From Micrococcaceae bacterium Sec5.8 (GTDB taxonomy: Bacteria > Actinomycetota > Actinomycetes > Actinomycetales > Micrococcaceae), in contig CP143429.1 of assembly GCA_039636775.1 (NCBI GenBank), positions 1,240,001-1,304,000 on the forward strand: a stretch of DNA of 64,000 nt, written 5' to 3'. Below are positions 54,465 to 63,752 of the stretch, piece by piece. Position 1 is the first letter of the stretch. The number at the start of each line of letters is the position of its first letter. A program made the translations under genes and the position numbers. The notes below the pieces were generated by a model. The model ran no database searches and was not told where the DNA came from. It saw only the letters and a list, made by a program, of their open reading frames with translations.

Positions 54465-57422
54465 ATGGCGACACGTACTTCCTCCGCGCCTAGGGGAAAC
54501 CCCAGCGGTAAATCAGGCAGCTCTTTGGTCCGGGGCTCCGGCCCCGCTGCGTCCAAAACCAGCAAGGCCCCGGGAACGGCGGGCACAGCGCGTACCCGCC
54601 AGCTGGCCGTCGTCGAACCCCAACAGCCCTGGCTGGTCCGGGCTGCCGCGGGAGCCTGGCTGGGCGTCGCACACGTCGTCGGAGCGGGTGTACGCCGGAT
54701 CGGTTACGACGTGAGCGATCTCGCCCCCGGGGACCGCCGCGACGGCGCAGCCCTCTTTAACCTGGCACTCGGAGTCTTCGTCGCCACCTTCGCCTGGTGG
54801 GGGTTCCAGGGCTGGTTCCCGGACATGGTCTACGGAATCGTCAACGGAACCTTTGGCTGGATGTCGCTGCTCCTGCCGCTCATGCTGTTCGTCTGCGCCT
54901 TCCGGCTGTTCCGCCAGCCCGTGGACGGGCGCGGGAACAACCGGATCGGTATCGGCTTCCTGATCATGACGTTTGCCGGGTCGGGCCTGGCCCACGTCAT
55001 CGGCGGGGAACCGAGCGTTGCCGAGGGATTCGACGGGCTGCGCCGCGCCGGCGGTATGCTCGGCTACCTCGCCGCGGCGCCGCTGGCGGCGCTGCACGCC
55101 GCCGTCCCGCTGGCCGTCTACGGCCTGCTTGCTTTCACGTCACTGCTGATCGTCACGGCGACGCCGTTCGGTGCCATCCCTTCCCGGTTGCGGGACGCTT
55201 ACGAACACCTCATGGGCATCGACCTGCAGGATCAGGATGCCGGCTCCGACTCCGGCGCCCATGACCGCAGCTACCTCTACGAGAACGATTCCCCGGCTCC
55301 CGCGAAGAAGAAGCGCCGCCGCCTCTTCGGCAAAGAGCAGGAGGAGGACGCCGGACTCGAAGGCTACGTCGGCGACGAGGCCTTCGAACGGGCGCTCATC
55401 GCGGATGAGGAAGCCGAGGCCGCCCGGGCGGGCAAGGCCGGCAAGGACGCCCCGCCCCTCAAGCCCGGCGTGCGCCGGCCCACGCAGGCGGAGATCGCCG
55501 TCGAGAAGATCAAGGCGGCCCAGGGGCTGGGGAGTGCCGGCGGTTCGGCGGGGGAGAACGCCACCGAAGCCATTCCGCTCGTCACCCCGGCAATGGTGGC
55601 CGCAGGGTCACTGAACCCGGCCGCGCCGGCACCGGTGCCGGCCGCGGTGGCTGCCGCGTCCAAGGTGCCATCCAACCCCGTCACGCCCGCCCCGGCGCCC
55701 ACTCCCATCCCGCAAAGGACCGAGCAGCTGTCCCTGGCCGGCGACGTGACGTACACACTGCCGGCGTCGGACGTCCTGACCCCGGGTTCCATTCCCAAGG
55801 AGCGCACGGAGGCCAACGACGCAATTGTTGCCTCTTTGACCGAAACGCTCAACCAGTTCAACGTCGAGGCCCAGGTCACCGGCTTCAGCCGCGGTCCCAC
55901 TGTGACCCGCTATGAAATCGAGCTGTCTCCGGGTACCAAGGTGGAGCGCGTTACCGCACTCTCCAAGAACATCTCCTACGCCGTCGCCAGCTCGGATGTG
56001 CGTATCCTGAGCCCCATCCCCGGCCGGTCCGCAATCGGTATTGAAATTCCCAACACGGACCGTGAAACGGTGTCCTTGGGGGACGTGCTGCGCAGCCAGA
56101 ACGCCCGGCGGACTGAACACCCCATGGTGATCGGCGTCGGCAAGGACGTGGAGGGCGGCTACGTCGTGGCGAACCTCGCCAAGATGCCGCACCTGCTCGT
56201 CGCGGGCGCCACGGGCGCCGGCAAGTCGGCATTCGTGAACGCCATGATCACCTCCATCCTGATGCGTGCCACCCCCGACGAGGTCCGGATGGTCATGGTG
56301 GACCCCAAGCGCGTGGAACTCACCGCCTACGAGGGCGTCCCGCACCTGATTACCCCGATCATCACCAACCCGAAGAAGGCCGCAGAGGCCCTGCAGTGGG
56401 TAGTCCGCGAGATGGACGCCCGCTACGACGACCTCGCCAACTACGGCTTCAAGCACATCGACGACTTCAACAAGGCGGTGCGGGCCGGCAAGGTCCACGC
56501 GCCGGAGGGTTCCAAGCGGGTCATCCGGCCGTACCCGTACCTGCTGGTGATCGTGGACGAACTCGCTGACCTGATGATGGTCGCCCCGCGCGACGTCGAG
56601 GACTCGATTGTCCGGATCACCCAACTGGCCCGCGCCGCCGGCATCCACCTCGTGCTCGCCACCCAGCGGCCCTCGGTCGACGTCGTCACCGGCCTGATCA
56701 AGGCCAACGTGCCCTCGAGGATGGCGTTCGCCACGTCCTCGGTCACGGATTCCCGCGTGGTCCTAGACCAGCCGGGCGCCGAGAAGCTGATTGGCCAGGG
56801 CGACGCCTTGTTCCTGCCCATGGGCGCATCCAAGGCTATGCGCGTCCAGGGTGCCTGGGTGACCGAATCGGAAATCCATAAAGTGGTGGAGCACGTCAAG
56901 GGCCAGCTCAAGGCCGTGTACCGCGACGACGTCGCCCCCGAGGCTCCGAAGAAGCAGATCGATGACGACATCGGCGATGATCTTGAGGTACTGCTGCAGG
57001 CCACCGAACTTGTTGTGACCACCCAGTTCGGTTCCACCTCAATGCTGCAGCGCAAGCTGCGGGTCGGCTTCGCGAAGGCCGGCAGGCTCATGGACCTGCT
57101 TGAATCCCGCGGCGTGGTGGGCCCCTCCGAGGGTTCGAAGGCCCGCGATGTTCTGGTCAAGCCCGATGACCTGGCGACGGTGCTTGCCGCTATGAAGGGC
57201 ATGGAAGTGCCCGCCACCGGCGATTCCCACACCGCGGCCCTGAGCGAGAACGCCAACGCTAACGTCGCCCAGGGCGGCTACGCCGAGGACCTCGTGGCTT
57301 CTGACCTGGACCGCCGAAGCCAGAACAAGGAGTACTACGACGGCTCCGACGCAAACTCCGGAGGCGGCCCTGACGATGACGACAACGGGGCCGAGGACGC
57401 CTGGTCGCTCACCGGACGGTAG
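54465..57422 (+). CDS. ftsK: DNA translocase FtsK
   Basis: 985-aa FtsK/SpoIIIE, the septum-located ATP-driven pump that clears and aligns chromosome termini at division. The N-terminal part has about four membrane helices (roughly residues 55-245), then an acidic/Pro/Ala-rich linker to about 440. The motor domain has Walker A GATGAGKS at 581-588 and Walker B YPYLLVIVDELADLMM. The C-terminal gamma winged helix (TQFGSTSMLQRKLRVGFAKA) recognises KOPS-type sequences. ATG at 54465 follows a TACCGT -10-like hexamer by seven bases (possible leaderless start); the frame upstream overlaps the rnj terminator. Confidence 0.95.
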   Translation: MATRTSSAPRGNPSGKSGSSLVRGSGPAASKTSKAPGTAGTARTRQLAVVEPQQPWLVRAAAGAWLGVAHVVGAGVRRIGYDVSDLAPGDRRDGAALFNLALGVFVATFAWWGFQGWFPDMVYGIVNGTFGWMSLLLPLMLFVCAFRLFRQPVDGRGNNRIGIGFLIMTFAGSGLAHVIGGEPSVAEGFDGLRRAGGMLGYLAAAPLAALHAAVPLAVYGLLAFTSLLIVTATPFGAIPSRLRDAYEHLMGIDLQDQDAGSDSGAHDRSYLYENDSPAPAKKKRRRLFGKEQEEDAGLEGYVGDEAFERALIADEEAEAARAGKAGKDAPPLKPGVRRPTQAEIAVEKIKAAQGLGSAGGSAGENATEAIPLVTPAMVAAGSLNPAAPAPVPAAVAAASKVPSNPVTPAPAPTPIPQRTEQLSLAGDVTYTLPASDVLTPGSIPKERTEANDAIVASLTETLNQFNVEAQVTGFSRGPTVTRYEIELSPGTKVERVTALSKNISYAVASSDVRILSPIPGRSAIGIEIPNTDRETVSLGDVLRSQNARRTEHPMVIGVGKDVEGGYVVANLAKMPHLLVAGATGAGKSAFVNAMITSILMRATPDEVRMVMVDPKRVELTAYEGVPHLITPIITNPKKAAEALQWVVREMDARYDDLANYGFKHIDDFNKAVRAGKVHAPEGSKRVIRPYPYLLVIVDELADLMMVAPRDVEDSIVRITQLARAAGIHLVLATQRPSVDVVTGLIKANVPSRMAFATSSVTDSRVVLDQPGAEKLIGQGDALFLPMGASKAMRVQGAWVTESEIHKVVEHVKGQLKAVYRDDVAPEAPKKQIDDDIGDDLEVLLQATELVVTTQFGSTSMLQRKLRVGFAKAGRLMDLLESRGVVGPSEGSKARDVLVKPDDLATVLAAMKGMEVPATGDSHTAALSENANANVAQGGYAEDLVASDLDRRSQNKEYYDGSDANSGGGPDDDDNGAEDAWSLTGR

Positions 57423-57431
57423 CCTAGGAAA

Positions 57432-58073
57432 GTGACTAGCGCCGAAGCAAACAGACCCGGATCCCCGCCTCGGATCTGGAACCTGCCAAACGTCCTGACG
57501 ATGCTGCGAATCGTCATGGTGCCGTTCTTCGTCTGGTTCCTCATCCTTGATGCGCCCGGACTGGCGGCCCAGAACGGGCTGTGGCGTTGGGTTGCCGCGG
57601 CGACCTTCGCCGTTGCAATCTACACGGACAAACTCGACGGCGACATCGCCCGCAGCCGCGGACTCATCACCGACTTCGGCAAAATCGCTGACCCCATCGC
57701 GGACAAGCTCCTGATTGGGTCGGCCCTGGTGATGCTTTCGGTGCTGCAGGAGCTGCCCTGGTGGGTGACGATCCTGATCCTGGTCCGCGAATGGGGTGTC
57801 ACCGCGCTGCGCTTCATCGTGATCCGCTACGGTGTGATGCCCGCGTCCCGCGGGGGCAAACTCAAAACCGTCATCCAGACCCTCGCGATCTTCCTCTACG
57901 TCCTTCCGCTTGCCCCGGTCGCGCCGTGGCTGGGAGGGGTGGCCTTTGCCGTCATGATGGCGGCCCTGGCGATCACCGTCTGGACCGGCGGCGAATACGT
58001 TGTAGAAGCCCTCAAACTGCGGGCCAGCGGCATCCGGACCCGGCAACAAAACACCCAGGAAGGCAGGCCATGA
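57432..58073 (+). CDS. pgsA: CDP-diacylglycerol-glycerol-3-phosphate 3-phosphatidyltransferase
   Basis: 213-aa integral membrane enzyme making phosphatidylglycerol phosphate. The CDP-alcohol phosphotransferase motif is complete: DKLDGDIAR (about residues 66-74), then GKIADPIAD. NLPNVLTMLRIVMVPFF is the usual opening of PgsA; several hydrophobic helices surround it. GTG start with AGGAA close upstream, 9 nt after ftsK. It overlaps cinA by 4 nt. Confidence 0.93.
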   Translation: MTSAEANRPGSPPRIWNLPNVLTMLRIVMVPFFVWFLILDAPGLAAQNGLWRWVAAATFAVAIYTDKLDGDIARSRGLITDFGKIADPIADKLLIGSALVMLSVLQELPWWVTILILVREWGVTALRFIVIRYGVMPASRGGKLKTVIQTLAIFLYVLPLAPVAPWLGGVAFAVMMAALAITVWTGGEYVVEALKLRASGIRTRQQNTQEGRP

Positions 58074-58618
58074 CCAGTATCCACCGCTCCGGCGAGCGGC
58101 CTCCTGTGACCACTGCGCACCATGCGACAAACCTGCACCACCTGGCCGAAGAAGCAGTCACCGGGGCCATCGGCCGTGGCGTCACGGTCGCCACGGCCGA
58201 ATCCCTGACCGCCGGCATGCTCGCCGCCGTGCTGGCGGACACGCCCGGCGCATCCGGAATGCTCCAGGGCGGTGTCGTGTCCTATCAGAACAGTGTCAAG
58301 GCCGACGTGCTGGGCGTTTCCCGGGAACTGCTGGACACCGTCGGAGCCGTCGATGCACGGGTTGCTGAGGCCATGGCTGAGGGAGCCCGCAGGATTTGCG
58401 GTGCCGACATTGGGATCTCCACCACGGGCGTCGCCGGACCCGAGCCGCACGCCGGCAAGGACGTCGGCTCCGTGTACATCGGCGTCGCCACCGCGGACGG
58501 CTCGACGGCGTACAGCTACAGCTTTACGGGCAGCCGGCCGGAAATCCGCGGACAGGCGTGTGCCGCGGCGCTGGAACGCCTGCTCGAAGCTCTGGCCCCG
58601 AAGGCTACCGGAGCGTAA
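58070..58618 (+). CDS. cinA: CinA C-terminal domain protein (nicotinamide-nucleotide amidohydrolase PncC type)
   Basis: 182-aa protein consisting only of the CinA C-terminal domain: ATAESLTAGMLAAVLADTPG and GIGISTTGVAGP-like (here DIGISTTGVAGPEP) motifs and KDVGSVYIGVA. This domain deamidates NMN to NaMN in pyridine-nucleotide salvage. The N-terminal MoCF-like domain of full CinA is absent, as in many actinobacteria. The ATG overlaps the pgsA stop by 4 nt. Confidence 0.9.
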   Translation: MTSIHRSGERPPVTTAHHATNLHHLAEEAVTGAIGRGVTVATAESLTAGMLAAVLADTPGASGMLQGGVVSYQNSVKADVLGVSRELLDTVGAVDARVAEAMAEGARRICGADIGISTTGVAGPEPHAGKDVGSVYIGVATADGSTAYSYSFTGSRPEIRGQACAAALERLLEALAPKATGA

Positions 58619-58851
58619 AGTTGCCGGGAACAAAACATGATTCCTGTTAGTTGTTACATTGTGTCGTCTCCGAATAAGCGAGGCGCCTAGGATGAAAGCA
58701 TCATCAGTGTCCGCTCTGACCAGCGGGCCCGACACAAAGAGGGAGCAAGGCGATACAGATGGTAAAGCAGCCCGTATCCGTTAACGGCGTTGTCCGCTGG
58801 AAGGATGTGGGCCTCGCCGATCAGGCTAAGAGCGAACAGAAGGAGCGCAAG

Positions 58852-59211
58852 ATGGTTGTACTTCGTCACGAAATTGGTGATGTACTTCGCGATGTCCGCC
58901 AACGCCAAGGCCGTACCCTCCGCGAAGTCTCGCACAGTGCCCGCGTTTCCCTGGGCTACCTGAGTGAAGTGGAACGCGGCCAGAAGGAAGCCTCCTCTGA
59001 GCTTCTCTCCTCGATCTGCTCGGCCCTTGAGGTTCCGCTCTCCAGCATGCTCCGCGAAGTCAGCGACCGCGTCGCCGTCGCCGAGGGAGTCGCAGTGCCG
59101 GACACCGTTCCCCAGGAGTTCGCGGCGCGTTACGGCCGTGACCTGGACCGCGAGCTCAGCTCCGACCTCAACGACGAGTTGGCCACGGGCCTCCTCTCCG
59201 GGGCCCGCTAG
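58852..59211 (+). CDS. clgR: ClgR/PopR-type XRE family regulator of Clp protease genes
   Basis: 119-aa (short form) Cro/C1-type HTH regulator. [20 protein letters not shown] and [18 protein letters not shown] match ClgR, the activator of clpP and protein-quality-control genes in actinobacteria. A tail of acidic and Ala residues ([12 protein letters not shown]) may carry a degradation signal, since ClgR is itself a Clp substrate elsewhere. AAGGAG with 7-nt spacing supports the ATG at 58852, which also fits the family's N-terminus; an in-frame ATG at 58759 would add 31 residues and has its own AAGG, so it cannot be excluded. Confidence 0.88.
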   Translation: MVVLRHEIGDVLRDVRQRQGRTLREVSHSARVSLGYLSEVERGQKEASSELLSSICSALEVPLSSMLREVSDRVAVAEGVAVPDTVPQEFAARYGRDLDRELSSDLNDELATGLLSGAR

Positions 59212-59233
59212 CCCCGCTACGTTACTACTGGAC

Positions 59234-59264
59234 AAAAGACCCCGGCGGTGTGCCGGGGTCTTTT
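59234..59264. terminator. Bidirectional terminator between clgR and marR
   Basis: A perfect 13-bp stem AAAAGACCCCGGC/GCCGGGGTCTTTT (59234-59246 with 59252-59264) with GGTGT loop. The A-run on one side and T-run on the other give a U-tract in either direction, suiting the convergent genes. Confidence 0.85.
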
Positions 59265-59336
59265 GCGTGCCCCGTCTTTTGCGTGCCCGGCATGACGCGG
59301 TCCCGGCACGACGCGCTCCCGCCATGACGCGCTCCC
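59258..59336. repeat. Five ~16-bp tandem units overlapping the terminator
   Basis: Two copies of GTCTTTTGCGTGCCC(C/G) (59258-59273, 59274-59289) are followed by three of G(G/C)CA(T/C)GACGCG(G/C)TCCC (59289-59304, 59305-59320, 59321-59336). The first pair duplicates the right arm tail of the terminator. Confidence 0.8.
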
Positions 59337-59351
59337 GCCGGACGGAACACC

Positions 59352-59861
59352 CTAGCGGGGTTCGTCCCGGGGGAATCCGTCGTGCTCGTAGGTGGCGTTG
59401 AGTTTAGCGAGCGAGCTGGAGAGGTTCCGCAGCTCCGACGTCGGCCATTCGCCCAGGCGATCGCGGAACACTTCGCGCCGCGCGTCCTGCACCTCGTGCA
59501 TCCTCTCCTCACCCGTGGGCGTCAAGCGGATCATCTGAGCCCGGCCGTCGAGCGGATCAGCCTCCTTGGAAACCAGGCCCAGGCGTTCGAGAAAGGCGAC
59601 CTGCCGGCTCACCGACGGTTTCCCGACGCCGATGCTGGACGCCAGATCCGTCAGGCGCATGGCGCCCTGGTGGCGGATGACGGAGAGCAGGCCGTACGCG
59701 GCCGGTTCCATGTCCGGGTGTACCTGGCGGGAGAGATGATGGGAGATCGAACGCGCACGGCGCCACAGCAGGCTCAGCTGGTGTTCGACGGCGGTCAGCG
59801 CCGCGTCGGTGGACTCGTCAGTGCCGCCGGGGATCCCAGGGCCATCGGCGGGGTTGCTCAT
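59352..59861 (-). CDS. MarR family transcriptional regulator
   Basis: 169-aa winged-helix regulator. The MarR core shows YGLLSVIRHQGAMRLTDLAS, SIGVGKPSVSRQVAFLERLG and DPLDGRAQMIRLTPTGEER. Ligand and targets unknown. On the minus strand a -10 TAGAAT (59874-59869) lies seven bases before the ATG at 59861, implying a leaderless transcript; the in-frame ATG at 59870 would sit inside that hexamer and is rejected. It is divergent from the DUF3046 gene and probably controls itself or its neighbour. Confidence 0.88.
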   Translation of the reverse strand: MSNPADGPGIPGGTDESTDAALTAVEHQLSLLWRRARSISHHLSRQVHPDMEPAAYGLLSVIRHQGAMRLTDLASSIGVGKPSVSRQVAFLERLGLVSKEADPLDGRAQMIRLTPTGEERMHEVQDARREVFRDRLGEWPTSELRNLSSSLAKLNATYEHDGFPRDEPR

Positions 59862-59905
59862 GGCAACCATTCTAGAGTCACGCCGCACCGTGAGAGACTC
59901 GAGGG

Positions 59906-60124
59906 GTGCGAATCAGTGACTTTTGGCGCCTTATGGACGATGAATTCGGAGCCGGGTACTCCCGGGTTCTCAGCAGCTCCCTGGTCCTGGCGGGCGTCGG
60001 CAGCCGGACCGCGGACCAGGCCCTAAGCGCCGGTGTGGCGCCCCGGCAGGTCTGGCTCGCCCTGTGCGAGGTCCAGGATGTGCCGCCGGAGCGCCGGCTG
60101 GGCCGGGACGTCAAACCGCGCTGA
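59906..60124 (+). CDS. DUF3046 family protein
   Basis: 72-aa actinobacterial DUF3046 protein (MRISDFWRLMDDEFGAGYSR, then GVAPRQVWLALCEVQDVPPE). Function unknown; the family is found almost only in actinobacteria, typically just upstream of recA, as here. GTG start. It ends 17 nt before the LexA box of recA. Confidence 0.88.
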   Translation: MRISDFWRLMDDEFGAGYSRVLSSSLVLAGVGSRTADQALSAGVAPRQVWLALCEVQDVPPERRLGRDVKPR

Positions 60125-60141
60125 CACGCCGGACCGATTGT

Positions 60142-60170
60142 TCGAATATCTGTTCGGATGGGACTATGCT
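60142..60170 (+). promoter_or_regulatory. LexA (SOS) box and promoter of recA
   Basis: TCGAATATCTGTTCGG (60142-60157) is an SOS box sharing TCGAATATNTGTTCG with the box at 51104. A -10 TATGCT follows at 60165-60170. The box covers the -35 region, so LexA would block initiation until DNA damage. Transcription would begin about 210 nt before the recA ATG. Confidence 0.8.
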
Positions 60171-60277
60171 TTTTTCAGAGCGTTTTCCACATACGCGCGG
60201 CGGGCGGGCACCGTTGTCAGTGGGTGGCAGTAGCTTCAGTACTGACCGAAATACTCTTTCCAAACTTGATATGACCA

Positions 60278-60329
60278 CTGATCACGAACAGTCATCACCA
60301 GCGCTGATCACAAGCGCTGATCGCGAACA
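60278..60329 (+). repeat. Four 13-bp degenerate tandem repeats in the recA leader
   Basis: Units at 60278, 60291, 60304 and 60317: CTGATCACGAACA, GTCATCACCAGCG, CTGATCACAAGCG, CTGATCGCGAACA. The rest of the leader (60171-60385) shows no gene. Confidence 0.75.
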
Positions 60330-60385
60330 CTCCACAGGGCCTGCAACGGCCCATCTCCAGCGAGAAAGCATTAGAGGTGTGAACC

Positions 60386-61438
60386 ATGGCCGCAGCCCCG
60401 GATCGCCAGAAAGCGCTCGACGCAGCGCTTGCCCAGATTGACAAGCAGTTCGGCAAAGGCTCGGTAATGCGCCTGGGCGACGAAGTCCGCGCGCCCATCG
60501 AGGTCATTCCGACCGGCTCCATCGCCTTGGACGTCGCCCTCGGAATTGGCGGACTGCCCCGCGGCCGCGTCGTGGAAATCTACGGACCGGAATCCTCGGG
60601 TAAGACCACAGTGGCGCTGCACGCCGTCGCCAACGCCCAGCGCCTGGGTGGCATCGCCGCCTTCATCGACGCCGAGCACGCCCTGGACCCGGAATACGCC
60701 GCCAAACTGGGCGTCGACACCGATGCGCTCCTGGTCTCCCAGCCGGACACCGGCGAGCAGGCCCTGGAGATCATGGACATGCTGATCGGTTCCGGGTCCC
60801 TTGACGTCATCGTCATCGACTCCGTCGCAGCCCTGGTTCCCCGCGCCGAAATCGAAGGCGACATGGGCGACAGCCACGTGGGCCTGCAGGCGCGCTTGAT
60901 GAGCCAGGCGCTCCGCAAGATCACCGGCCGGCTGAGCCAGACCAAGACCACCGCCATTTTCATCAACCAGTTGCGTGAAAAGATCGGCGTCTTCTTCGGC
61001 TCTCCGGAGACCACCACCGGTGGTAAGGCGCTGAAATTCTATGCGTCGATCCGCATCGACGTCCGCCGGATCCAGACCCTGAAAGAGGGCGCGGACTCCG
61101 TCGGTAACCGCACCAAGGCCAAAATCGTCAAGAACAAAATGGCGCCGCCCTTCAAGATCGCCGAGTTCGACATCATTTACGGCCAGGGCATCTCGCGCGA
61201 GGGCGGCATCATCGATATGGGCGTCGAGCACGGCCTGATCAAGAAGTCCGGCTCGTGGTTCACCTACGACGGAGACCAGCTGGGCCAGGGCATGGAAAAC
61301 TCCCGCCGCTTCCTGCGGGACAACCCGGAACTGGCGGCCGAACTGGAACGGCTGATCAAGGAAAAACTCGGCGTCGGAGTGAAGGCTCCAGCCGAGGCCG
61401 AGGCATCCCCGAAGCTGAAGGCCGTTGACGGCTTCTAA
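60386..61438 (+). CDS. recA: Recombinase RecA
   Basis: 350-aa RecA, the strand-exchange ATPase and co-protease that triggers LexA self-cleavage. Walker A GPESSGKT is at 67-74; [18 protein letters not shown] (Walker B/L1 region), [20 protein letters not shown] (L2 side) and the C-terminal domain are all present. No intein interrupts it, unlike some mycobacterial recA genes. AGAGGTG precedes the ATG. It is controlled by the upstream LexA box and overlaps recX by 14 nt. Confidence 0.98.
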   Translation: MAAAPDRQKALDAALAQIDKQFGKGSVMRLGDEVRAPIEVIPTGSIALDVALGIGGLPRGRVVEIYGPESSGKTTVALHAVANAQRLGGIAAFIDAEHALDPEYAAKLGVDTDALLVSQPDTGEQALEIMDMLIGSGSLDVIVIDSVAALVPRAEIEGDMGDSHVGLQARLMSQALRKITGRLSQTKTTAIFINQLREKIGVFFGSPETTTGGKALKFYASIRIDVRRIQTLKEGADSVGNRTKAKIVKNKMAPPFKIAEFDIIYGQGISREGGIIDMGVEHGLIKKSGSWFTYDGDQLGQGMENSRRFLRDNPELAAELERLIKEKLGVGVKAPAEAEASPKLKAVDGF

Positions 61439-62144
61439 CAGCCGGCGGCGCCAGGGGGCAGGATCCCCGTCAGGGGACGCTGACCCCGGCTTGGCCGACG
61501 GCGCGGGGCCTGGCGCCGGGCCTGGCGCCAGGCCTGACGATTGGTCCGGCGACCGGCCGGAGCGCCGGCCCGGCACCCGGCACGGGAAGGGGAACCGTCG
61601 CGCGGGTCCCACCACCGAACAGGACGTCGACGCGGACCCGGCGGCGGTCGCCCGGTCCATTGTCCTGCGGCAACTGACCAGCTCACCCAAAAGCCGGCTG
61701 CAGCTGGCCCGCAAGCTCACCGAGCGCAACGTTCCGGACGACGTCGCCGAGGCCGTCCTGGACCGCTTCGAGGAAGTGAAACTCGTTGACGACGCAGAGT
61801 TCGCAGACCTGTGGGTGCGGTCCCGGTCGCAGAGCCGCAAGCTTGCCAAAGGTGCGCTCCGGCGGGAACTTGCCGAGAAGGGCATCGATACGGAGATTGC
61901 CGCTGTCGCCTTGGAGCAGCTCAGTGACGAGGATGAGGCATCCGCGGCCCGCGAGCTGGTTCAACGCAAACTCCGGGGCGTCACCGGATTCGAGGACCGG
62001 GCCCAGCGGGACAAAACCACGCGCCGCCTGGCGTCGATGCTTGCGCGCAAGGGCTACCAGCCCGCCCAGGCGTTCCGGATCGTGGGCGAGGTTTTGGACG
62101 AAGCCGTGGCCGGTCCCGGTGCCGGCTTCGAACCGGAATTTTGA
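61425..62144 (+). CDS. recX: RecA regulatory protein RecX
   Basis: 239-aa RecX, a modulator that limits RecA filament extension. The first about 70 residues are a Gly/Pro/Arg-rich disordered extension. The RecX core of tandem three-helix repeats follows ([66 protein letters not shown]). A TTG start at 61425 inside recA with AAGG upstream is the best visible start; the overlap suggests translational coupling to recA. Confidence 0.9.
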   Translation: MTASNSRRRQGAGSPSGDADPGLADGAGPGAGPGARPDDWSGDRPERRPGTRHGKGNRRAGPTTEQDVDADPAAVARSIVLRQLTSSPKSRLQLARKLTERNVPDDVAEAVLDRFEEVKLVDDAEFADLWVRSRSQSRKLAKGALRRELAEKGIDTEIAAVALEQLSDEDEASAARELVQRKLRGVTGFEDRAQRDKTTRRLASMLARKGYQPAQAFRIVGEVLDEAVAGPGAGFEPEF

Positions 62145-62183
62145 GGACGCCCCGGCGCCGCGTCGACCCGGTACCCTTAACAG

Positions 62184-63749
62184 GTGAGTTTGACCATTCC
62201 CTCCCCAGCAGCCACCACTCCTTCCATAGCCGCTGATTCAGCGGCCGGCGCCGCATCCGGGCTCCCGAAGCCCCGCACCTACCAGGTGCGCACGTTCGGG
62301 TGCCAAATGAACGTGCACGACTCCGAGCGGATGGCCGGGATGCTCGAAGCCGCCGGCTACGTGCCCGCAGCCGGCGAACTTGCCGACGTCGTGGTCTTCA
62401 ACACCTGTGCCGTGCGGGAGAACGCCGATAACAAGCTTTATGGCAACCTCGGCATGCTGGCGCCCGTCAAGGCCGCCAACCCCGGAATGCAGATCGCCGT
62501 CGGAGGCTGCCTGGCGCAGAAAGACCGCGAGACCATCGTCAAGAAGGCACCCTGGGTGGACGCCGTGTTCGGCACCCACAACGTGGGTGCCCTCCCGGCC
62601 CTGCTGGAGCGGGCGCGCCACAACAACGAAGCCCAGCTCGAAATCCTCGAGTCGCTCGATGTCTTCCCCTCCACGCTGCCCACCAAGCGGGACTCGGTCT
62701 ATTCCGGCTGGGTCTCCATTTCAGTCGGCTGCAACAACACCTGCACCTTCTGCATCGTCCCTGCCTTGCGCGGCAAGGAGAAGGACCGCCGCCCCGGTGA
62801 CATCCTGGCCGAAATCCAGGCCCTCGTCGCCGATGGAGCCATTGAAGTGACCTTGCTGGGCCAAAATGTGAACTCCTACGGCGTGGAATTCGGCGACCGG
62901 CAGGCGTTCTCGAAACTGCTGCGCGCCTGCGGCGACATCCCCGGCCTCGAGCGGGTCCGGTTCACCAGCCCGCACCCTGCCGCGTTCACTGACGACGTCA
63001 TCGACGCCATGGCGGAAACCCCGAACGTTATGCCGCAGCTGCACATGCCGCTGCAGTCCGGTTCCGACAAGGTTCTCAGGGACATGAAGCGGTCCTATCG
63101 ATCCACCAAGTTCCTCGGCATCCTGGACAAGGTCCGCGAGAAGATCCCGCACGCAGCGATTTCCACGGACATCATCGTTGGCTTCCCGGGCGAGACCGAG
63201 GAGGACTTTCAGGCAACGCTCGACGTCGTGGAAAAATCCCGCTTCGCCACCGCGTTCACGTTCCAGTACTCCAAACGGCCCGGAACGCCTGCCGCGGAGC
63301 TGCCTGATCAGCTGCCCAAGGCAGTGGTGCAGGAGCGCTTCGAACGCTTGACTGCCCTGCAGGACAGGATCGCCGCGGAGGAGAACGCCCGCCAACTCGG
63401 CCGGCGCGTTGAGGTTATGGTCACGGCCCACTCCGGACGCAAGTCCGAGGAAACGCACCGGCTCTCCGGCCGCTCCCAGGACCAGCGGCTCGTGCACTTC
63501 TCCGTGCCCGCCGGCGCCGAGGCACCCCGGCCCGGCGACCTCGTCACCGTAACCATCACCGAGGCTGCAGCCTTCCACCTTGTCGCCGATCCTGTGTCCG
63601 CGGAGGACTACAGCTTGCGGCGCTCCCGCGCCGGCGACGCCTGGGACAGGTCCCAGGCGGATTCCTGCGGTGCGCCGGCGCCGGTGTCCACCTCCGGCAC
63701 CACGGGGGTCTCCCTGGGCATGCCCACCCTGCCAAGCCGCAGCCGCTAG
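62184..63749 (+). CDS. miaB: tRNA-2-methylthio-N6-dimethylallyladenosine synthase MiaB
   Basis: 521-aa radical-SAM methylthiotransferase modifying A37 of tRNAs already isopentenylated by MiaA. The N-terminal UPF0004 domain supplies three cluster cysteines (Cys40 in [24 protein letters not shown]), the radical-SAM motif is CNNTCTFC, and a TRAM domain follows ([13 protein letters not shown]). A Ser/Gly-rich C-terminal tail of about 45 residues is extra. GTG start; TACCCT six bases upstream fits a leaderless transcript. miaA follows 3 nt after the stop. Confidence 0.95.
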   Translation: MSLTIPSPAATTPSIAADSAAGAASGLPKPRTYQVRTFGCQMNVHDSERMAGMLEAAGYVPAAGELADVVVFNTCAVRENADNKLYGNLGMLAPVKAANPGMQIAVGGCLAQKDRETIVKKAPWVDAVFGTHNVGALPALLERARHNNEAQLEILESLDVFPSTLPTKRDSVYSGWVSISVGCNNTCTFCIVPALRGKEKDRRPGDILAEIQALVADGAIEVTLLGQNVNSYGVEFGDRQAFSKLLRACGDIPGLERVRFTSPHPAAFTDDVIDAMAETPNVMPQLHMPLQSGSDKVLRDMKRSYRSTKFLGILDKVREKIPHAAISTDIIVGFPGETEEDFQATLDVVEKSRFATAFTFQYSKRPGTPAAELPDQLPKAVVQERFERLTALQDRIAAEENARQLGRRVEVMVTAHSGRKSEETHRLSGRSQDQRLVHFSVPAGAEAPRPGDLVTVTITEAAAFHLVADPVSAEDYSLRRSRAGDAWDRSQADSCGAPAPVSTSGTTGVSLGMPTLPSRSR

Positions 63750-63752
63750 GCC

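Noticed and set aside
60064..60441. 125-codon frame across the recA leader
   Set aside because: It crosses the LexA box, promoter and repeats and runs out of frame into recA; it has no Shine-Dalgarno or homology.
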